Assembly: GCF_049747295.1 (NCBI RefSeq)
Contig: NZ_JBMHJM010000001.1
Span: 2,480,001-2,544,000, forward strand
DNA: 64,000 bases
From: Afipia sp049747295
Lineage (GTDB): Bacteria > Pseudomonadota > Alphaproteobacteria > Rhizobiales > Xanthobacteraceae
Direction of reading: 5' to 3'
A model generated the notes under the pieces. The model saw nothing but the letters and a program-made list of their open reading frames with translations. It was not told where the DNA came from and searched no databases. Position numbers and translations under genes: made by a program. Shown in pieces: positions 35,239 through 45,951 of this stretch (the first letter of the stretch is position 1; every line of letters begins with the position of its first letter).

Positions 35239-36222
35239 TCACGCGCGCGGGTGAGCCGTCTTGTAGACGTCAAGCAAGCGATCAGCGTCGACCCCTGTAT
35301 AGATCTGTGTGGTCGACAGGGACGAGTGGCCGAGCAGCTCCTGGATGGCGCGAAGGTCGCCGCCGCGCGACAGCAGATGGGTCGCGAAAGAATGGCGCAG
35401 CGCGTGAGGGGTTGCGCTGTCGGGCAAGCCAAGTGCGCCGCGCAACCGCTCCATCGTCAACTGAATGATGCGTGGACTGAGCGGGCCACCGCGTGCGCCG
35501 ACAAAAATCGGTTCGCTCGGCGCGATGGTGTGAGGGCACATCGCCAGATAATCCTGCACCAACTGAAGGACGGTCAGCAGGACCGGCACCATCCGCGTCT
35601 TGTTGCCCTTGCCGGTGACCACAATGACGTCGCCCTTGCCGGGCAGCGGCACATCGCGACGCTTAAGGCCGAGTGCTTCGGAGATGCGCAGGCCGGAGCC
35701 GTAAAGCAGTGCCATGACGGCCGCGTCCCGCGCCCAGATCCACGGCTCGCGGTTTTCGCCGGCGCGGATATCCGCATCGGCCATCTGCCGCGCCGACTCC
35801 ATCTGGATCGGTTTCGGCAGGCTCTTGCCGATTTTAGGGGCACGGATCGCGGACAGGGCACCGACCTTGCCCTTGCCTTCGCGCTCGAGAAATTTTCCGA
35901 ACGACCGCAACCCGGCAAGCGCCCGCATCAGCGAACGACCGCCGATGTCATCTGCGCGGCGGGACGACATGAAGGCCCGCACATCCGTCGCCTCGATGGT
36001 GGCAAATTGCTTCAGCGTCACGGCGCCGCCCCAATGCTCGCTGAGAAAGACCAGGCACTGACGCAGGTCGCGCGCATAGGCCTCCAGGGTTTTGGGTGAC
36101 AGGCGTCGCTCCGCCCGCAGATGCGACAGCCAGTTCGTCATCTCCGTAAGAAGATCGGGCGTGGCGCAGGTCAGCTGCGCTGTGGTCGCATCCGGGCCGG
36201 TTGCGTCGGCGGCTTTGGCCAT
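35239..36222 (-). CDS. xerC: Tyrosine recombinase XerC
   Basis: A 327-residue tyrosine recombinase that with XerD resolves chromosome dimers at dif. The N-terminal SAM-like domain (WLSHLRAERRLSPKTLEAYARDL) is followed by the catalytic domain. Catalytic residues are the Arg in GSGLRISEAL, the Lys in TGKGNKTRMVP, HALRHSFATHLL, and LGHSSLSTTQIYT with the nucleophilic tyrosine. The start ATG at 36222 is fixed by an in-frame TAA two codons upstream and has a poor ribosome binding site. A 12-codon ORF with a strong site ends just upstream. Chromosomal context and lack of mobile genes argue for XerC rather than a phage integrase. Confidence 0.92.
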   Translation of the reverse strand: MAKAADATGPDATTAQLTCATPDLLTEMTNWLSHLRAERRLSPKTLEAYARDLRQCLVFLSEHWGGAVTLKQFATIEATDVRAFMSSRRADDIGGRSLMRALAGLRSFGKFLEREGKGKVGALSAIRAPKIGKSLPKPIQMESARQMADADIRAGENREPWIWARDAAVMALLYGSGLRISEALGLKRRDVPLPGKGDVIVVTGKGNKTRMVPVLLTVLQLVQDYLAMCPHTIAPSEPIFVGARGGPLSPRIIQLTMERLRGALGLPDSATPHALRHSFATHLLSRGGDLRAIQELLGHSSLSTTQIYTGVDADRLLDVYKTAHPRA

Positions 36223-36237
36223 GTCTTATGTCCAATG

Positions 36238-36276
36238 CTAGATAGGAGCCACTTTATTGCTCCCTTTCCTTAACAT
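36238..36276 (-). other. Short upstream ORF with strong ribosome binding site ahead of xerC
   Basis: An ATG at 36274-36276 is preceded by AAGGAGGTGAG, a near-perfect Shine-Dalgarno sequence. It encodes MLRKGSNKVAPI and stops at TAG, 15 bp before the xerC start. xerC itself lacks a clear site, so its translation may depend on ribosomes finishing this ORF. The region is also the divergent flank of priA. Confidence 0.45.
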
Positions 36277-36303
36277 CTCACCTCCTTCGGACCTTTCGCT
36301 GGC

Positions 36304-38478
36304 ATGGCAAGACGAGTTGTCGACGTTCTCGTGCCGGTCGCCCTTAACCAGGCCTATTCCTATCGTGTTCCGGACGGTACCGATCTCAACCCGGGCGACG
36401 TTGTCAGCGTGCCGCTGGGCCCGCGCGAGGTCACGGCGGTGGTCTGGGCCGAGAACGGCAATCCCGACCCCCGCCTGCACAATCGCCTGAAGGAAACCGG
36501 CGATAAGCTCGATGTCCCTGCGCTAAAGCCGGAACTGCGAAGCTTCGTCGACTGGGTCGCCAATTACACGCTGTCGGCGCGTGGAATGGTGCTGCGGATG
36601 ACATTGCGGATGGGCGAGCATCTTGGGCCTGAGCGGGTCCGGATGGGTGTGCGGCTCGTGGGCGCGCCGCCGCAACGCCTGACGCCCGCACGGCGCCGGC
36701 TGATCGATCTTCTCTCCGATGGCCTGCTGCACGCAAAGACCGAGGCCGCGAAGGAAGCGGGCGTCAGCGCCGGGGTCGTCGATGGACTTGTCGATGAAGG
36801 CACGCTGACCATCGAGCCGATGCCGCGCGAACTGGCCGCGCCTACGCCTGATCCATCCTTCGCGGAGCCGGATCTGTCGACTGACCAGCGTGCTGCGGCG
36901 GATATTTTGCGAGAGCTCGCCTCGAAGGACGAGTTCAACGTGGCGCTGCTGGACGGCGTCACGGGATCCGGCAAGACCGAGGTCTATTTCGAGGCGGTGG
37001 CCGAAATCATCCGTCGTGGCAAGCAGGCGATGATCCTGATGCCGGAGATCGCACTCACCGGTCAGTTTCTCGATCGATTCGCCTCACGCTTCGGCGTGCG
37101 GCCGATCGAATGGCATTCGGAACTGACGCCGCGGACGCGGGCGCGCAACTGGGCGGCCGTTGCGTCCGGCGAAGCACAGGTCGTGGTCGGCGCGCGCTCG
37201 GCGCTTTTTTTGCCTTACGCCAATCTCGGTCTCATCATTGTCGATGAAGAGCACGATCAGGCCTACAAGCAGGACGAAGGCGCGCATTATCACGCGCGTG
37301 ACATGGCGGTGGTGCGCGGGCACATCGCGAAAATTCCCGTCGTGCTGTGTTCTGCGACGCCGTCGGTGGAAAGCGAAGTCAATGCGCGCAAGGGCCGTTA
37401 TCGCCGGGTCGCGCTGCCGTCGCGCTTCGGCGGTCAGCACATGCCCCATATCGAGGCGATCGATCTCAAGCGCGAAGGACCTCAGCGCGGGAAATTCATC
37501 TCGCCGCGGTTGGCGGAAGAAATCAAAACCGCGGTCGAGCGCAAGGAACAGGCGCTGCTCTTTCTCAACCGTCGCGGCTATGCACCGCTGACGCTGTGCC
37601 GTGCCTGCGGACATCGGTTCGCTTGCACGATCTGCGACGCGTGGCTGGTGGACCATCGCTTTCGCCAGCGCCTCGTTTGCCATCACTGCGGTTTCTCGAT
37701 GCCGCGCCCGCATCAATGCCCGCAATGCAGTGCGGAGGAATCGCTCGCGGCCATTGGTCCGGGCGTGGAGCGATTGCAGGAAGAAGCCGCGGCGCTGTTT
37801 CCCGATGCACGCACCATGGTGCTGTCGAGCGACCTGATCACGTCGGTCGAGACCATGCGCGCGGAACTGAATGAGATCGCAGAAGGCCGCGTCGATATCA
37901 TCATCGGCACGCAACTCGTGGCGAAGGGGCATAATTTCCCTCGGCTTAATCTCGTCGGCGTCGTTGATGCCGATCTCGGGCTTGGCAACGGCGATCCGCG
38001 CGCCGCGGAGCGTACGTTCCAATTGCTCAATCAGGTGATCGGGCGCGCCGGCCGCGAGCAGGGGCGCGGCGTCGGCTATCTGCAGACGCATCAGCCGGAG
38101 CATCCGGTGATGAAGGCCCTGGTCGCCTCAGATCGCGAGGCATTTTATGCCAGCGAAATTGAATCGCGTGAGCGCGCGCTCTATCCGCCGTTTGGAAGGC
38201 TCGCGAGCTTCATTATTTCGGCGGGTGACCGACCAACGGCGGAAGGTTTTGCGCGAAAGCTGGCAGCTCTGGCGCCGCTCGATGAGCGGGTGCAGGTGCT
38301 TGGCCCAGCGGAGGCACCGCTCGCGGTGATCAAGGGGCGATATCGGTTCCGCCTGCTGGTGAAGTCTGCACGCAACGTGGACCTCTCAGACTATGTCCGC
38401 CACTGGATCGCCGGTGCGCCGAAGCCGACGGGCAATTTGAAGCTTGAGATCGATATCGATCCGCAAAGCTTTCTGTAG
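36304..38478 (+). CDS. priA: Primosomal replication helicase PriA
   Basis: A 724-residue helicase that restarts stalled forks and loads the replicative helicase. The N-terminal DNA-binding region (RRVVDVLVPVALNQAYSYRV) precedes the helicase core. Walker A is GVTGSGKT at 218-225 and the DExH-like motif is VDEEHDQAYKQ. Zinc-binding cysteine pairs lie in CRACGHRFACTIC and CHHCGFSMPRPHQCPQC. C-terminal motifs include GTQLVAKGHNFP and QVIGRAGREQGRG. A terminator follows 28 bp after the stop. Confidence 0.95.
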   Translation: MARRVVDVLVPVALNQAYSYRVPDGTDLNPGDVVSVPLGPREVTAVVWAENGNPDPRLHNRLKETGDKLDVPALKPELRSFVDWVANYTLSARGMVLRMTLRMGEHLGPERVRMGVRLVGAPPQRLTPARRRLIDLLSDGLLHAKTEAAKEAGVSAGVVDGLVDEGTLTIEPMPRELAAPTPDPSFAEPDLSTDQRAAADILRELASKDEFNVALLDGVTGSGKTEVYFEAVAEIIRRGKQAMILMPEIALTGQFLDRFASRFGVRPIEWHSELTPRTRARNWAAVASGEAQVVVGARSALFLPYANLGLIIVDEEHDQAYKQDEGAHYHARDMAVVRGHIAKIPVVLCSATPSVESEVNARKGRYRRVALPSRFGGQHMPHIEAIDLKREGPQRGKFISPRLAEEIKTAVERKEQALLFLNRRGYAPLTLCRACGHRFACTICDAWLVDHRFRQRLVCHHCGFSMPRPHQCPQCSAEESLAAIGPGVERLQEEAAALFPDARTMVLSSDLITSVETMRAELNEIAEGRVDIIIGTQLVAKGHNFPRLNLVGVVDADLGLGNGDPRAAERTFQLLNQVIGRAGREQGRGVGYLQTHQPEHPVMKALVASDREAFYASEIESRERALYPPFGRLASFIISAGDRPTAEGFARKLAALAPLDERVQVLGPAEAPLAVIKGRYRFRLLVKSARNVDLSDYVRHWIAGAPKPTGNLKLEIDIDPQSFL

Positions 38479-38505
38479 GCGCCGGCGTTCCGACAAGCGC
38501 AATGA

Positions 38506-38536
38506 AAAAGGCCGGCACAACCGGTGCCGGCCTTTT
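38506..38536 (+). terminator. Rho-independent terminator after priA
   Basis: The arms AAAGGCCGGCAC and GTGCCGGCCTTT form a 12-bp stem, preceded by AAAA and followed by a short T run. It can act in both directions, but only priA ends nearby on the plus strand; rlpA ends 134 bp away on the other side. Confidence 0.85.
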
Positions 38537-38541
38537 CAACG

Positions 38542-38575
38542 CAACTTAACTCATACGCCAACTTAACTCATACGC
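38542..38575. repeat. 17-bp perfect tandem repeat, two units
   Basis: The unit CAACTTAACTCATACGC occurs twice head to tail with no mismatch. A third partial echo (TACGCTACGTACGCTTTACGCTAC) follows. It lies between the priA terminator and the end of rlpA. No role is apparent. Confidence 0.8.
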
Positions 38576-38669
38576 TACGTACGCTTTACGCTACTAACCT
38601 GTCAGATAAGCGCGACCATCGCGTTTTCCAGACGCCGCTTGGGCGGCTTCTGGCAGCTATGCGGTGCGC

Positions 38670-39107
38670 TTATTGGACTTCCGCGACGACGCGGCCGACA
38701 CCACGGCCGGTCAGGCCGATTGCGCGGGCGGCGCCCTTCGAAAGATCGAGAACGCGGCCACGAACGAAAGGACCGCGGTCATTGACGGTGACAACGACGC
38801 TATGTCCGTTGTGGGTCACGCGCAGACGGGTGCCGAACGGCAGGCTCCGATGTGCGGCAGTCATGGCGTTCTGATTGAACCGTTGGCCCGAGGCAGTCTT
38901 GCTGCCGGATTCATTGCCGTAATAGGAGGCCATTCCTGAAAATGAGTGGCCGGAGCTGATTGAGGCATTGGCATCGCGCCAATCTCTACGAGGGCGGGCC
39001 TCACTCGCTGACGCAGTAAGAGCCACAGTGCCGGCAGCCAGCACAACCATCGAGGCATTCCGAATTGTCGCGCCTCGAAATGGCACGCCCTTGAGAGCGT
39101 TAATCAT
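38670..39107 (-). CDS. rlpA: RlpA-like double-psi beta-barrel protein
   Basis: A 145-residue exported protein with a double-psi beta-barrel, related to RlpA septal peptidoglycan transglycosylases. A signal peptide (MVVLAAGTVALTASASEA) is followed by GMASYYGNESGSKTASGQRF, LPFGTRLRVTHNG and VNDRGPFVRGRVLDLSKGAA, which carry the conserved glycine, His/Asp and RGPF positions. There is no SPOR domain, so peptidoglycan targeting would need another partner. The leader upstream is unusually AT-rich. An imperfect 11-bp hairpin (38628-38653) lies just past the stop, within a wider inverted repeat. Confidence 0.88.
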   Translation of the reverse strand: MINALKGVPFRGATIRNASMVVLAAGTVALTASASEARPRRDWRDANASISSGHSFSGMASYYGNESGSKTASGQRFNQNAMTAAHRSLPFGTRLRVTHNGHSVVVTVNDRGPFVRGRVLDLSKGAARAIGLTGRGVGRVVAEVQ

Positions 39108-39820
39108 ATAGCTAATCCCCTAATTGGTATTGCAATCCATCGCCTGGCTATATCGAGCCAGTTGTTACGACTTGCGGTGGATCATTCAATAATGAGGCAT
39201 AAGCACGGCAATCAAATTCGTTCCATCGAACGGTACAATTATGTTTAAAATGCAGCGTTAACTTCTATGTTTTCCATAATCTGTATTTGTCGACAGTGAA
39301 TACATCAGTATTACTTACCTATACTGTATAGTTCGTCGAATTATTGACAACCTCAAGTAAACGTAAAGAAACCGTAACCGCGCGAGATATGCGTTTGCGG
39401 AATGCTTGCGTGCCGTGAGAGGGACGTTCCGTTGAGTTTCTGCAACGCCAAGGCGTGACGCTGAGGCTGCTTGGCCGCTTGGTCTGTGAAGGCGGCCGGC
39501 CATGATTCGATTCCTAGGTCCGGAGGCCATTGACCCAGATCAAAGTGGGTGGGGAGGTTGGCGGCTAGGTGGTCGTGGCGATGGGCCGGCCGCTGCGACA
39601 AACCGGCGTCGTGAAAAACGCGTCTGTAAACGCCGTCATGTTGCACCTGCGCGCGCCCTATGTTAGCAAAACCGCGATTTTGGGCTGCTGGGTAGGTCGC
39701 TCCGGCCAAAAATCGAAGTCCCGCTTGAATTCCAAGGACTTGAATCGCTTGGTGCCTTCCCGGCACCGTACGCTGGCGATGGTCGTTTCCTTGGGCATTC
39801 ATCAGCTAGAGAGCTTTTTT
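39108..39820. other. Long divergent regulatory region between rlpA and atpH
   Basis: A 713-bp stretch without a supported gene. The left part (about 39108-39370) is strikingly AT-rich for this genome and holds a hairpin with arms CTGGCT and AGCCAG (39144-39161). The right part returns to normal composition and carries an FNR/FixK-like box at 39530. A frame continuous with atpH runs back to 39569, but its sequence shows no conserved protein features. Promoters for rlpA and the atp operon must lie here. Confidence 0.55.
39530..39543. promoter_or_regulatory. FNR/FixK-type box upstream of the atp operon
   Basis: The sequence TTGACCCAGATCAA fits TTG-N8-CAA, the FixK2/FNR half-site pattern, and differs from TTGAT-N4-ATCAA at one position. 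It lies 278 bp ahead of the atpH start. The match is seen; binding and a role in oxygen-responsive control are inferred. Confidence 0.45.
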
Positions 39821-40380
39821 GTGGCAGCTGAAGATCCATCCGTATCAGGCGTGTCCGGTCGCTATGCGACGGCGCTGTTTGAACTGGCCCGCGACGCGAA
39901 ATCCGTCGATGCCGTTAAGGCAGACCTCGACAAGTTTGACGCCATGCTGGCGGACAGCCCGGATCTCGTGAGGCTTGTTCGTAGCCCCGTTTTTACAGCC
40001 GATGCGCAAATCAAGGCGCTTTCCGCCGTGCTCGACAAAGCCGGCATCAGCGGCATTGCCGCGAATTTCCTCAAGGTCCTGACCGCCAATCGCCGGCTTT
40101 TTGCCGTCGCCGATGTCATCAGGGCCTTCCGTGCGCTGGTCGCCAAGTTCAAGGGCGAGGCCACCGCTGAAGTTACTGTCGCCGAGCCGCTCAGCGACAA
40201 GAATCTCGACGCCCTCAAGGCCGCACTGAAGTCAGTGTCGGGCAAGGACGTCGATCTCAACGTGAAGATCGATCCGTCAATCATCGGCGGGCTTGTCGTC
40301 AAGCTCGGCAGCCGCATGGTGGACAGCTCGCTTCGCACCAAACTCAATTCGATCAAGCACGCGATGAAAGAGGCAGGCTG

Positions 40381-40381
<1 letters not shown>
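39821..40381 (+). CDS. atpH: ATP synthase F1 delta subunit
   Basis: The 186-residue stator subunit linking F1 to the peripheral stalk. GTG at 39821 gives the conserved start AAEDPSVSGVSGRYATALFELA; the upstream open frame is not conserved in character. The C-terminal GGLVVKLGSRMVDSSLRTKL is diagnostic. The TGA stop overlaps the atpA ATG by one base. It is the first gene of atpH-A-G-(Ohr)-D-C; the F0 genes are elsewhere, as usual in this group. Confidence 0.94.
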
Positions 40382-41913
<1,532 letters not shown>

Positions 41914-41920
41914 TTTTTAA

Positions 41921-42040
41921 ATGGCCGAAGTTCGCTTCGGCCATTCACGCCTCGTGCGTAAAAACATTTGAGACGGGATGCCCGGCGTGCGGCCGGGCAT
42001 GACGACAGAGGGATTTGCGATCCAGCTAAGCGTTGGATCG
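41921..42040. repeat. Three consecutive hairpins between atpA and atpG
   Basis: Hairpin 1 has perfect 10-bp arms ATGGCCGAAG and CTTCGGCCAT with a TTCG loop (41921-41944). Hairpin 2 has arms ATGCCCGGC and GCCGGGCAT (41978-42000). Hairpin 3 has arms CGATCCA and TGGATCG (42018-42040). None has a U-tract, so they are more likely mRNA-stability or processing structures than terminators. The atpG start follows 17 bp later. Confidence 0.65.
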
Positions 42041-42057
42041 TCAGGGTGAGATAAAGA

Positions 42058-42936
42058 ATGGCGTCTCTCAAGGACATGCGCGTCCGCATCGCCTCCACCA
42101 AGGCGACGCAGAAGATCACCAAGGCCATGCAGATGGTGGCAGCGTCGAAGTTGCGCCGCGCCCAGACCGCTGCCGAAGCCGCGCGTCCTTACGCTGAGCG
42201 TATGGATGCGGTGATTTCCAATATTGCCGGCGCGGCCAAGGGTGGTTCCGCGCCCGTATTGCTCGCCGGTACCGGCAGCGACAAGGTGCATCTGCTGCTG
42301 GTTTGCACGGGCGAGCGCGGCTTGTCCGGTGCGTTCAACTCCTCGATCGTGCGTCTGGCGCGTGAACGTGCACTGGCGCTGATGAACCAGGGCAAAGAGG
42401 TCAAGTTCTTCTGTGTCGGACGCAAGGGCTATGAGCAGCTGCGCCGCCAGTTCGACAAGCAGATCGTCGGGCACACGGAGCTGCGCTCCGTGAAGGTGCT
42501 CGGCTACAAGAACGCGGACGAGATCGCGAAGAAGATTATCGCGATGTTCGAAGCGGGCGATTTCGATGTCTGCTCGCTGTTCTACTCCCGTTTCAAGTCG
42601 GTGATCGCACAACTGCCGACCGCACAGCAGATCATTCCGCTCGTGCTGGAGGAGAAAGACGAGGGCAAGAACGCCTCGAACGCGGTCTACGACTACGAGC
42701 CGGCCGAGGAGGAAATCCTCGCTGACCTGCTGCCGCGGAACCTCGCAGTGCAGATTTTCCGCGCTCTGCTCGAGAACAACGCCTCGTTCTATGGTGCGCA
42801 GATGACCGCCATGGATAACGCGACCCGCAACGCGGGCGACATGATCCGCAAGCAGACGCTGATCTACAACCGCACCCGTCAGGCGATGATTACGAAAGAA
42901 CTCATCGAAATCATCTCCGGTGCAGAGGCAATCTGA
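42058..42936 (+). CDS. atpG: ATP synthase F1 gamma subunit
   Basis: The 292-residue central rotor shaft. The N-terminal coiled-coil helix is MASLKDMRVRIASTKATQKITKAMQMVAASK, quoted here only for its first part MASLKDMRVRIASTKATQKI. ERGLSGAFNSSI is conserved, and the C-terminal helix has MTAMDNATRNAGDMIRK and NRTRQAMITKELIEI. An Ohr-type peroxidase gene follows after 11 bp in place of the usual atpD. Confidence 0.96.
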   Translation: MASLKDMRVRIASTKATQKITKAMQMVAASKLRRAQTAAEAARPYAERMDAVISNIAGAAKGGSAPVLLAGTGSDKVHLLLVCTGERGLSGAFNSSIVRLARERALALMNQGKEVKFFCVGRKGYEQLRRQFDKQIVGHTELRSVKVLGYKNADEIAKKIIAMFEAGDFDVCSLFYSRFKSVIAQLPTAQQIIPLVLEEKDEGKNASNAVYDYEPAEEEILADLLPRNLAVQIFRALLENNASFYGAQMTAMDNATRNAGDMIRKQTLIYNRTRQAMITKELIEIISGAEAI

Positions 42937-42947
42937 GGAGAGTCACG

Positions 42948-43352
42948 ATGGCTTATGTCACGAAGGCTACCACGTCAGGCGGACGCAACGGACGTGCGGT
43001 TCTCGAGAATGGCGGTCTCGCGCTCGCCATGGCTCTGCCGAAAGATCTCGGCGGCAACGGCGAGGGGCACAACCCGGAGCAGTTGTTCGCGCTCGGTTGG
43101 TCATCCTGCTTCGGCCAGGCCATCCTGGTGTTGGCCAAGAAGCACGGACTGGACGGCCAGGCCGCCAAGGTGACCTGCGAAGTCACGCTCAACGTCAATG
43201 ACGGTGCGTTTTCCCTCGCAGCAGAAATGAAGGTCGCGCTTCCAGGTGCAGACAAGGACAAGCTGCAGGCGCTGATCGAAGACGCTCACACCATTTGCCC
43301 GTATTCGAAGGCGACCAAGGGCAACGTGCCCGTCAAATTGACCGCCGTTTAA
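42948..43352 (+). CDS. Organic hydroperoxide resistance (Ohr/OsmC) family peroxidase
   Basis: A 134-residue OsmC-superfamily protein of the Ohr type, which reduces organic hydroperoxides using two cysteines and lipoyl or thiol reductants. The peroxidatic cysteine is C54 in WSSCFGQA and the resolving cysteine C117 in HTICPYSKAT. GEGHNPEQLFALG precedes the first, as in Ohr proteins. It sits inside the atp operon, 11 bp after atpG with its own strong site (GAGGAG) and 27 bp before atpD. Use of lipoylated partners is known in the family, and odhB/lpd occur in this window, but a link is only inference. Confidence 0.9.
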   Translation: MAYVTKATTSGGRNGRAVLENGGLALAMALPKDLGGNGEGHNPEQLFALGWSSCFGQAILVLAKKHGLDGQAAKVTCEVTLNVNDGAFSLAAEMKVALPGADKDKLQALIEDAHTICPYSKATKGNVPVKLTAV

Positions 43353-43379
43353 AGTTTCAGACTTCAGGAGAGACTATCC

Positions 43380-44810
<1,431 letters not shown>

Positions 44811-44815
44811 TCACG

Positions 44816-45226
44816 ATGGCCACATTTCACTTCGATCTTGTTTCCCCGGAAAAGATCGCCTTCTCGGGTGAAGTCGAGCAGGTCGATATTCCCGGCGTGG
44901 ACGGGGATTTCGGCGTGATGGCTGGTCATTCGCCATTGGTGGCGAGCGTCCGTCCGGGCGTCATGACCGTCACCGTCGGCGGCAAGCACGAGAAGATCAT
45001 CGTGCTTGGCGGCCTTGCGGAAATCTCTGAAAAGGGCCTCACGGTGCTCGCTGACACCGCGACATCTCTGGCCGAACTCGACAAGGTCGCGTTCGCTGCT
45101 CAAATCGCGGAGATGGAAGAAGGCCTGAAGGAAGAAGAGCCCGGCAATGCGCTTGACCGCGCAATCACCCGGCTCGATCACTTCAAGGCGATTCAGACCT
45201 ACATCACCTCGACGGCGATGCATTGA
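44816..45226 (+). CDS. atpC: ATP synthase F1 epsilon subunit
   Basis: A 136-residue subunit that couples rotation and can inhibit ATP hydrolysis. The beta-sandwich domain shows FHFDLVSPEKIAFSGEVEQV, GVDGDFGVMAGHSPLVASVRPG in the typical position, and GGLAEISEKGLTVLADTA. The C-terminal helical part is short. It ends the operon, followed by a strong terminator. Confidence 0.95.
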   Translation: MATFHFDLVSPEKIAFSGEVEQVDIPGVDGDFGVMAGHSPLVASVRPGVMTVTVGGKHEKIIVLGGLAEISEKGLTVLADTATSLAELDKVAFAAQIAEMEEGLKEEEPGNALDRAITRLDHFKAIQTYITSTAMH

Positions 45227-45247
45227 TCTGCGCTTCCATATGAATCG

Positions 45248-45276
45248 AAAAAGCCCCGCATCTGCGGGGCTTTTTT
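45248..45276. terminator. Terminator of the atp operon (bidirectional)
   Basis: The arms AAAAAGCCCCGC and GCGGGGCTTTTTT enclose a 4-base loop (ATCT). T-tracts occur in both directions, so it also serves the convergent rppH gene, which ends 11 bp further on. Confidence 0.92.
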
Positions 45277-45286
45277 GTTGTGCAGC

Positions 45287-45787
45287 CTATTTGGCGGCGA
45301 ACTTGGCGAATTCCTTGACCACGCGCTCGTAGACCGGCCGCTTGAACGGCACGATCAGCTCAGGAAGATTCTTCATGGGCTCCCAGCGCCAGTCGACGAA
45401 CTCCGGTTTGTGTCCGGCAGGAGAGACGATGTTGATCTCGTGGTCCTTGCCGGTGAAGCGAATGGCGTACCATTTCTGCTTCTGACCTCGAAAGCGGCCC
45501 TTCCAGGCGCGGCCAGCCACCGTGCGCGGGATGTCATAGGTCAACCAGTCGGCGACCTCGGCGAGCTTCTCGACCGACCGGGCATTGGTTTCTTCGTAAA
45601 GCTCGCGTTTGGCAGCGGCCCAGGTGTCCTCGCCGGCATCGACGCCGCCCTGCGGCATCTGCCAGACATGGGTTTGGTCGACGTGCTCCGGGCCACCGGC
45701 GCGGCGCCCGATAAACACCAGCCCTTCCGTATTGATCAGCATCATCCCGACACAGGTCCGATAGGGCAGATCGTCGTAACGCGCCAT
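45287..45787 (-). CDS. rppH: RNA pyrophosphohydrolase (Nudix)
   Basis: Removes pyrophosphate from the 5' end of mRNAs and so triggers RNase E decay. The protein has 166 residues. The start RYDDLPYRTCVGMMLIN and HVWQMPQGGVDAGEDTW are typical of RppH. The Nudix box follows the pattern GX5EX7REXXEE, with GGVDAGEDTWAAAKRELYEE spanning it. TYDIPRTVAG and FRGQKQKWYAIRF are further RppH features. It is the last gene of the long minus-strand run from obgE. Confidence 0.94.
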   Translation of the reverse strand: MARYDDLPYRTCVGMMLINTEGLVFIGRRAGGPEHVDQTHVWQMPQGGVDAGEDTWAAAKRELYEETNARSVEKLAEVADWLTYDIPRTVAGRAWKGRFRGQKQKWYAIRFTGKDHEINIVSPAGHKPEFVDWRWEPMKNLPELIVPFKRPVYERVVKEFAKFAAK

Positions 45788-45878
45788 CCTTTAAAATCCC
45801 TGGTCGTGAGCCGTTTCGGCGAGCGCTCCTGCGCCCGTGTGCTCCATGCTGCATGATCGAACCGGAGGCCGGTCCTGG

Positions 45879-45951
45879 CTTGGTGTGTGGTTCGGAAGTT
45901 CGCTACGATCTGCGCTGCAGTCTGAGGCGAACTTCGGAGTCACGACACTAG
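45879..45951. repeat. Palindromic repeat, single copy 4 (no partner)
   Basis: A hairpin with inner arms TTCGGAAGTTCGC and GCGAACTTCGGAG, and outer arms that pair imperfectly (CTTGGTGTG against CACGACACTAG). The right end keeps CTAG and provides the TAG stop of yibQ (45948-45950). No second inverted copy is found within 100 bp on either side, unlike the other loci. Confidence 0.75.

Noticed and set aside
39240..39260. A CtrA binding site (TTAA-N7-TTAA) upstream of rlpA
   Set aside because: The two TTAA half-sites near TTTAAAATGCAGCGTTAAC are separated by 9 bases, not 7.
39569..39820. An N-terminal extension of atpH by 84 residues
   Set aside because: The extension is basic, not conserved in character, and precedes a GTG that gives the standard delta-subunit N-terminus.
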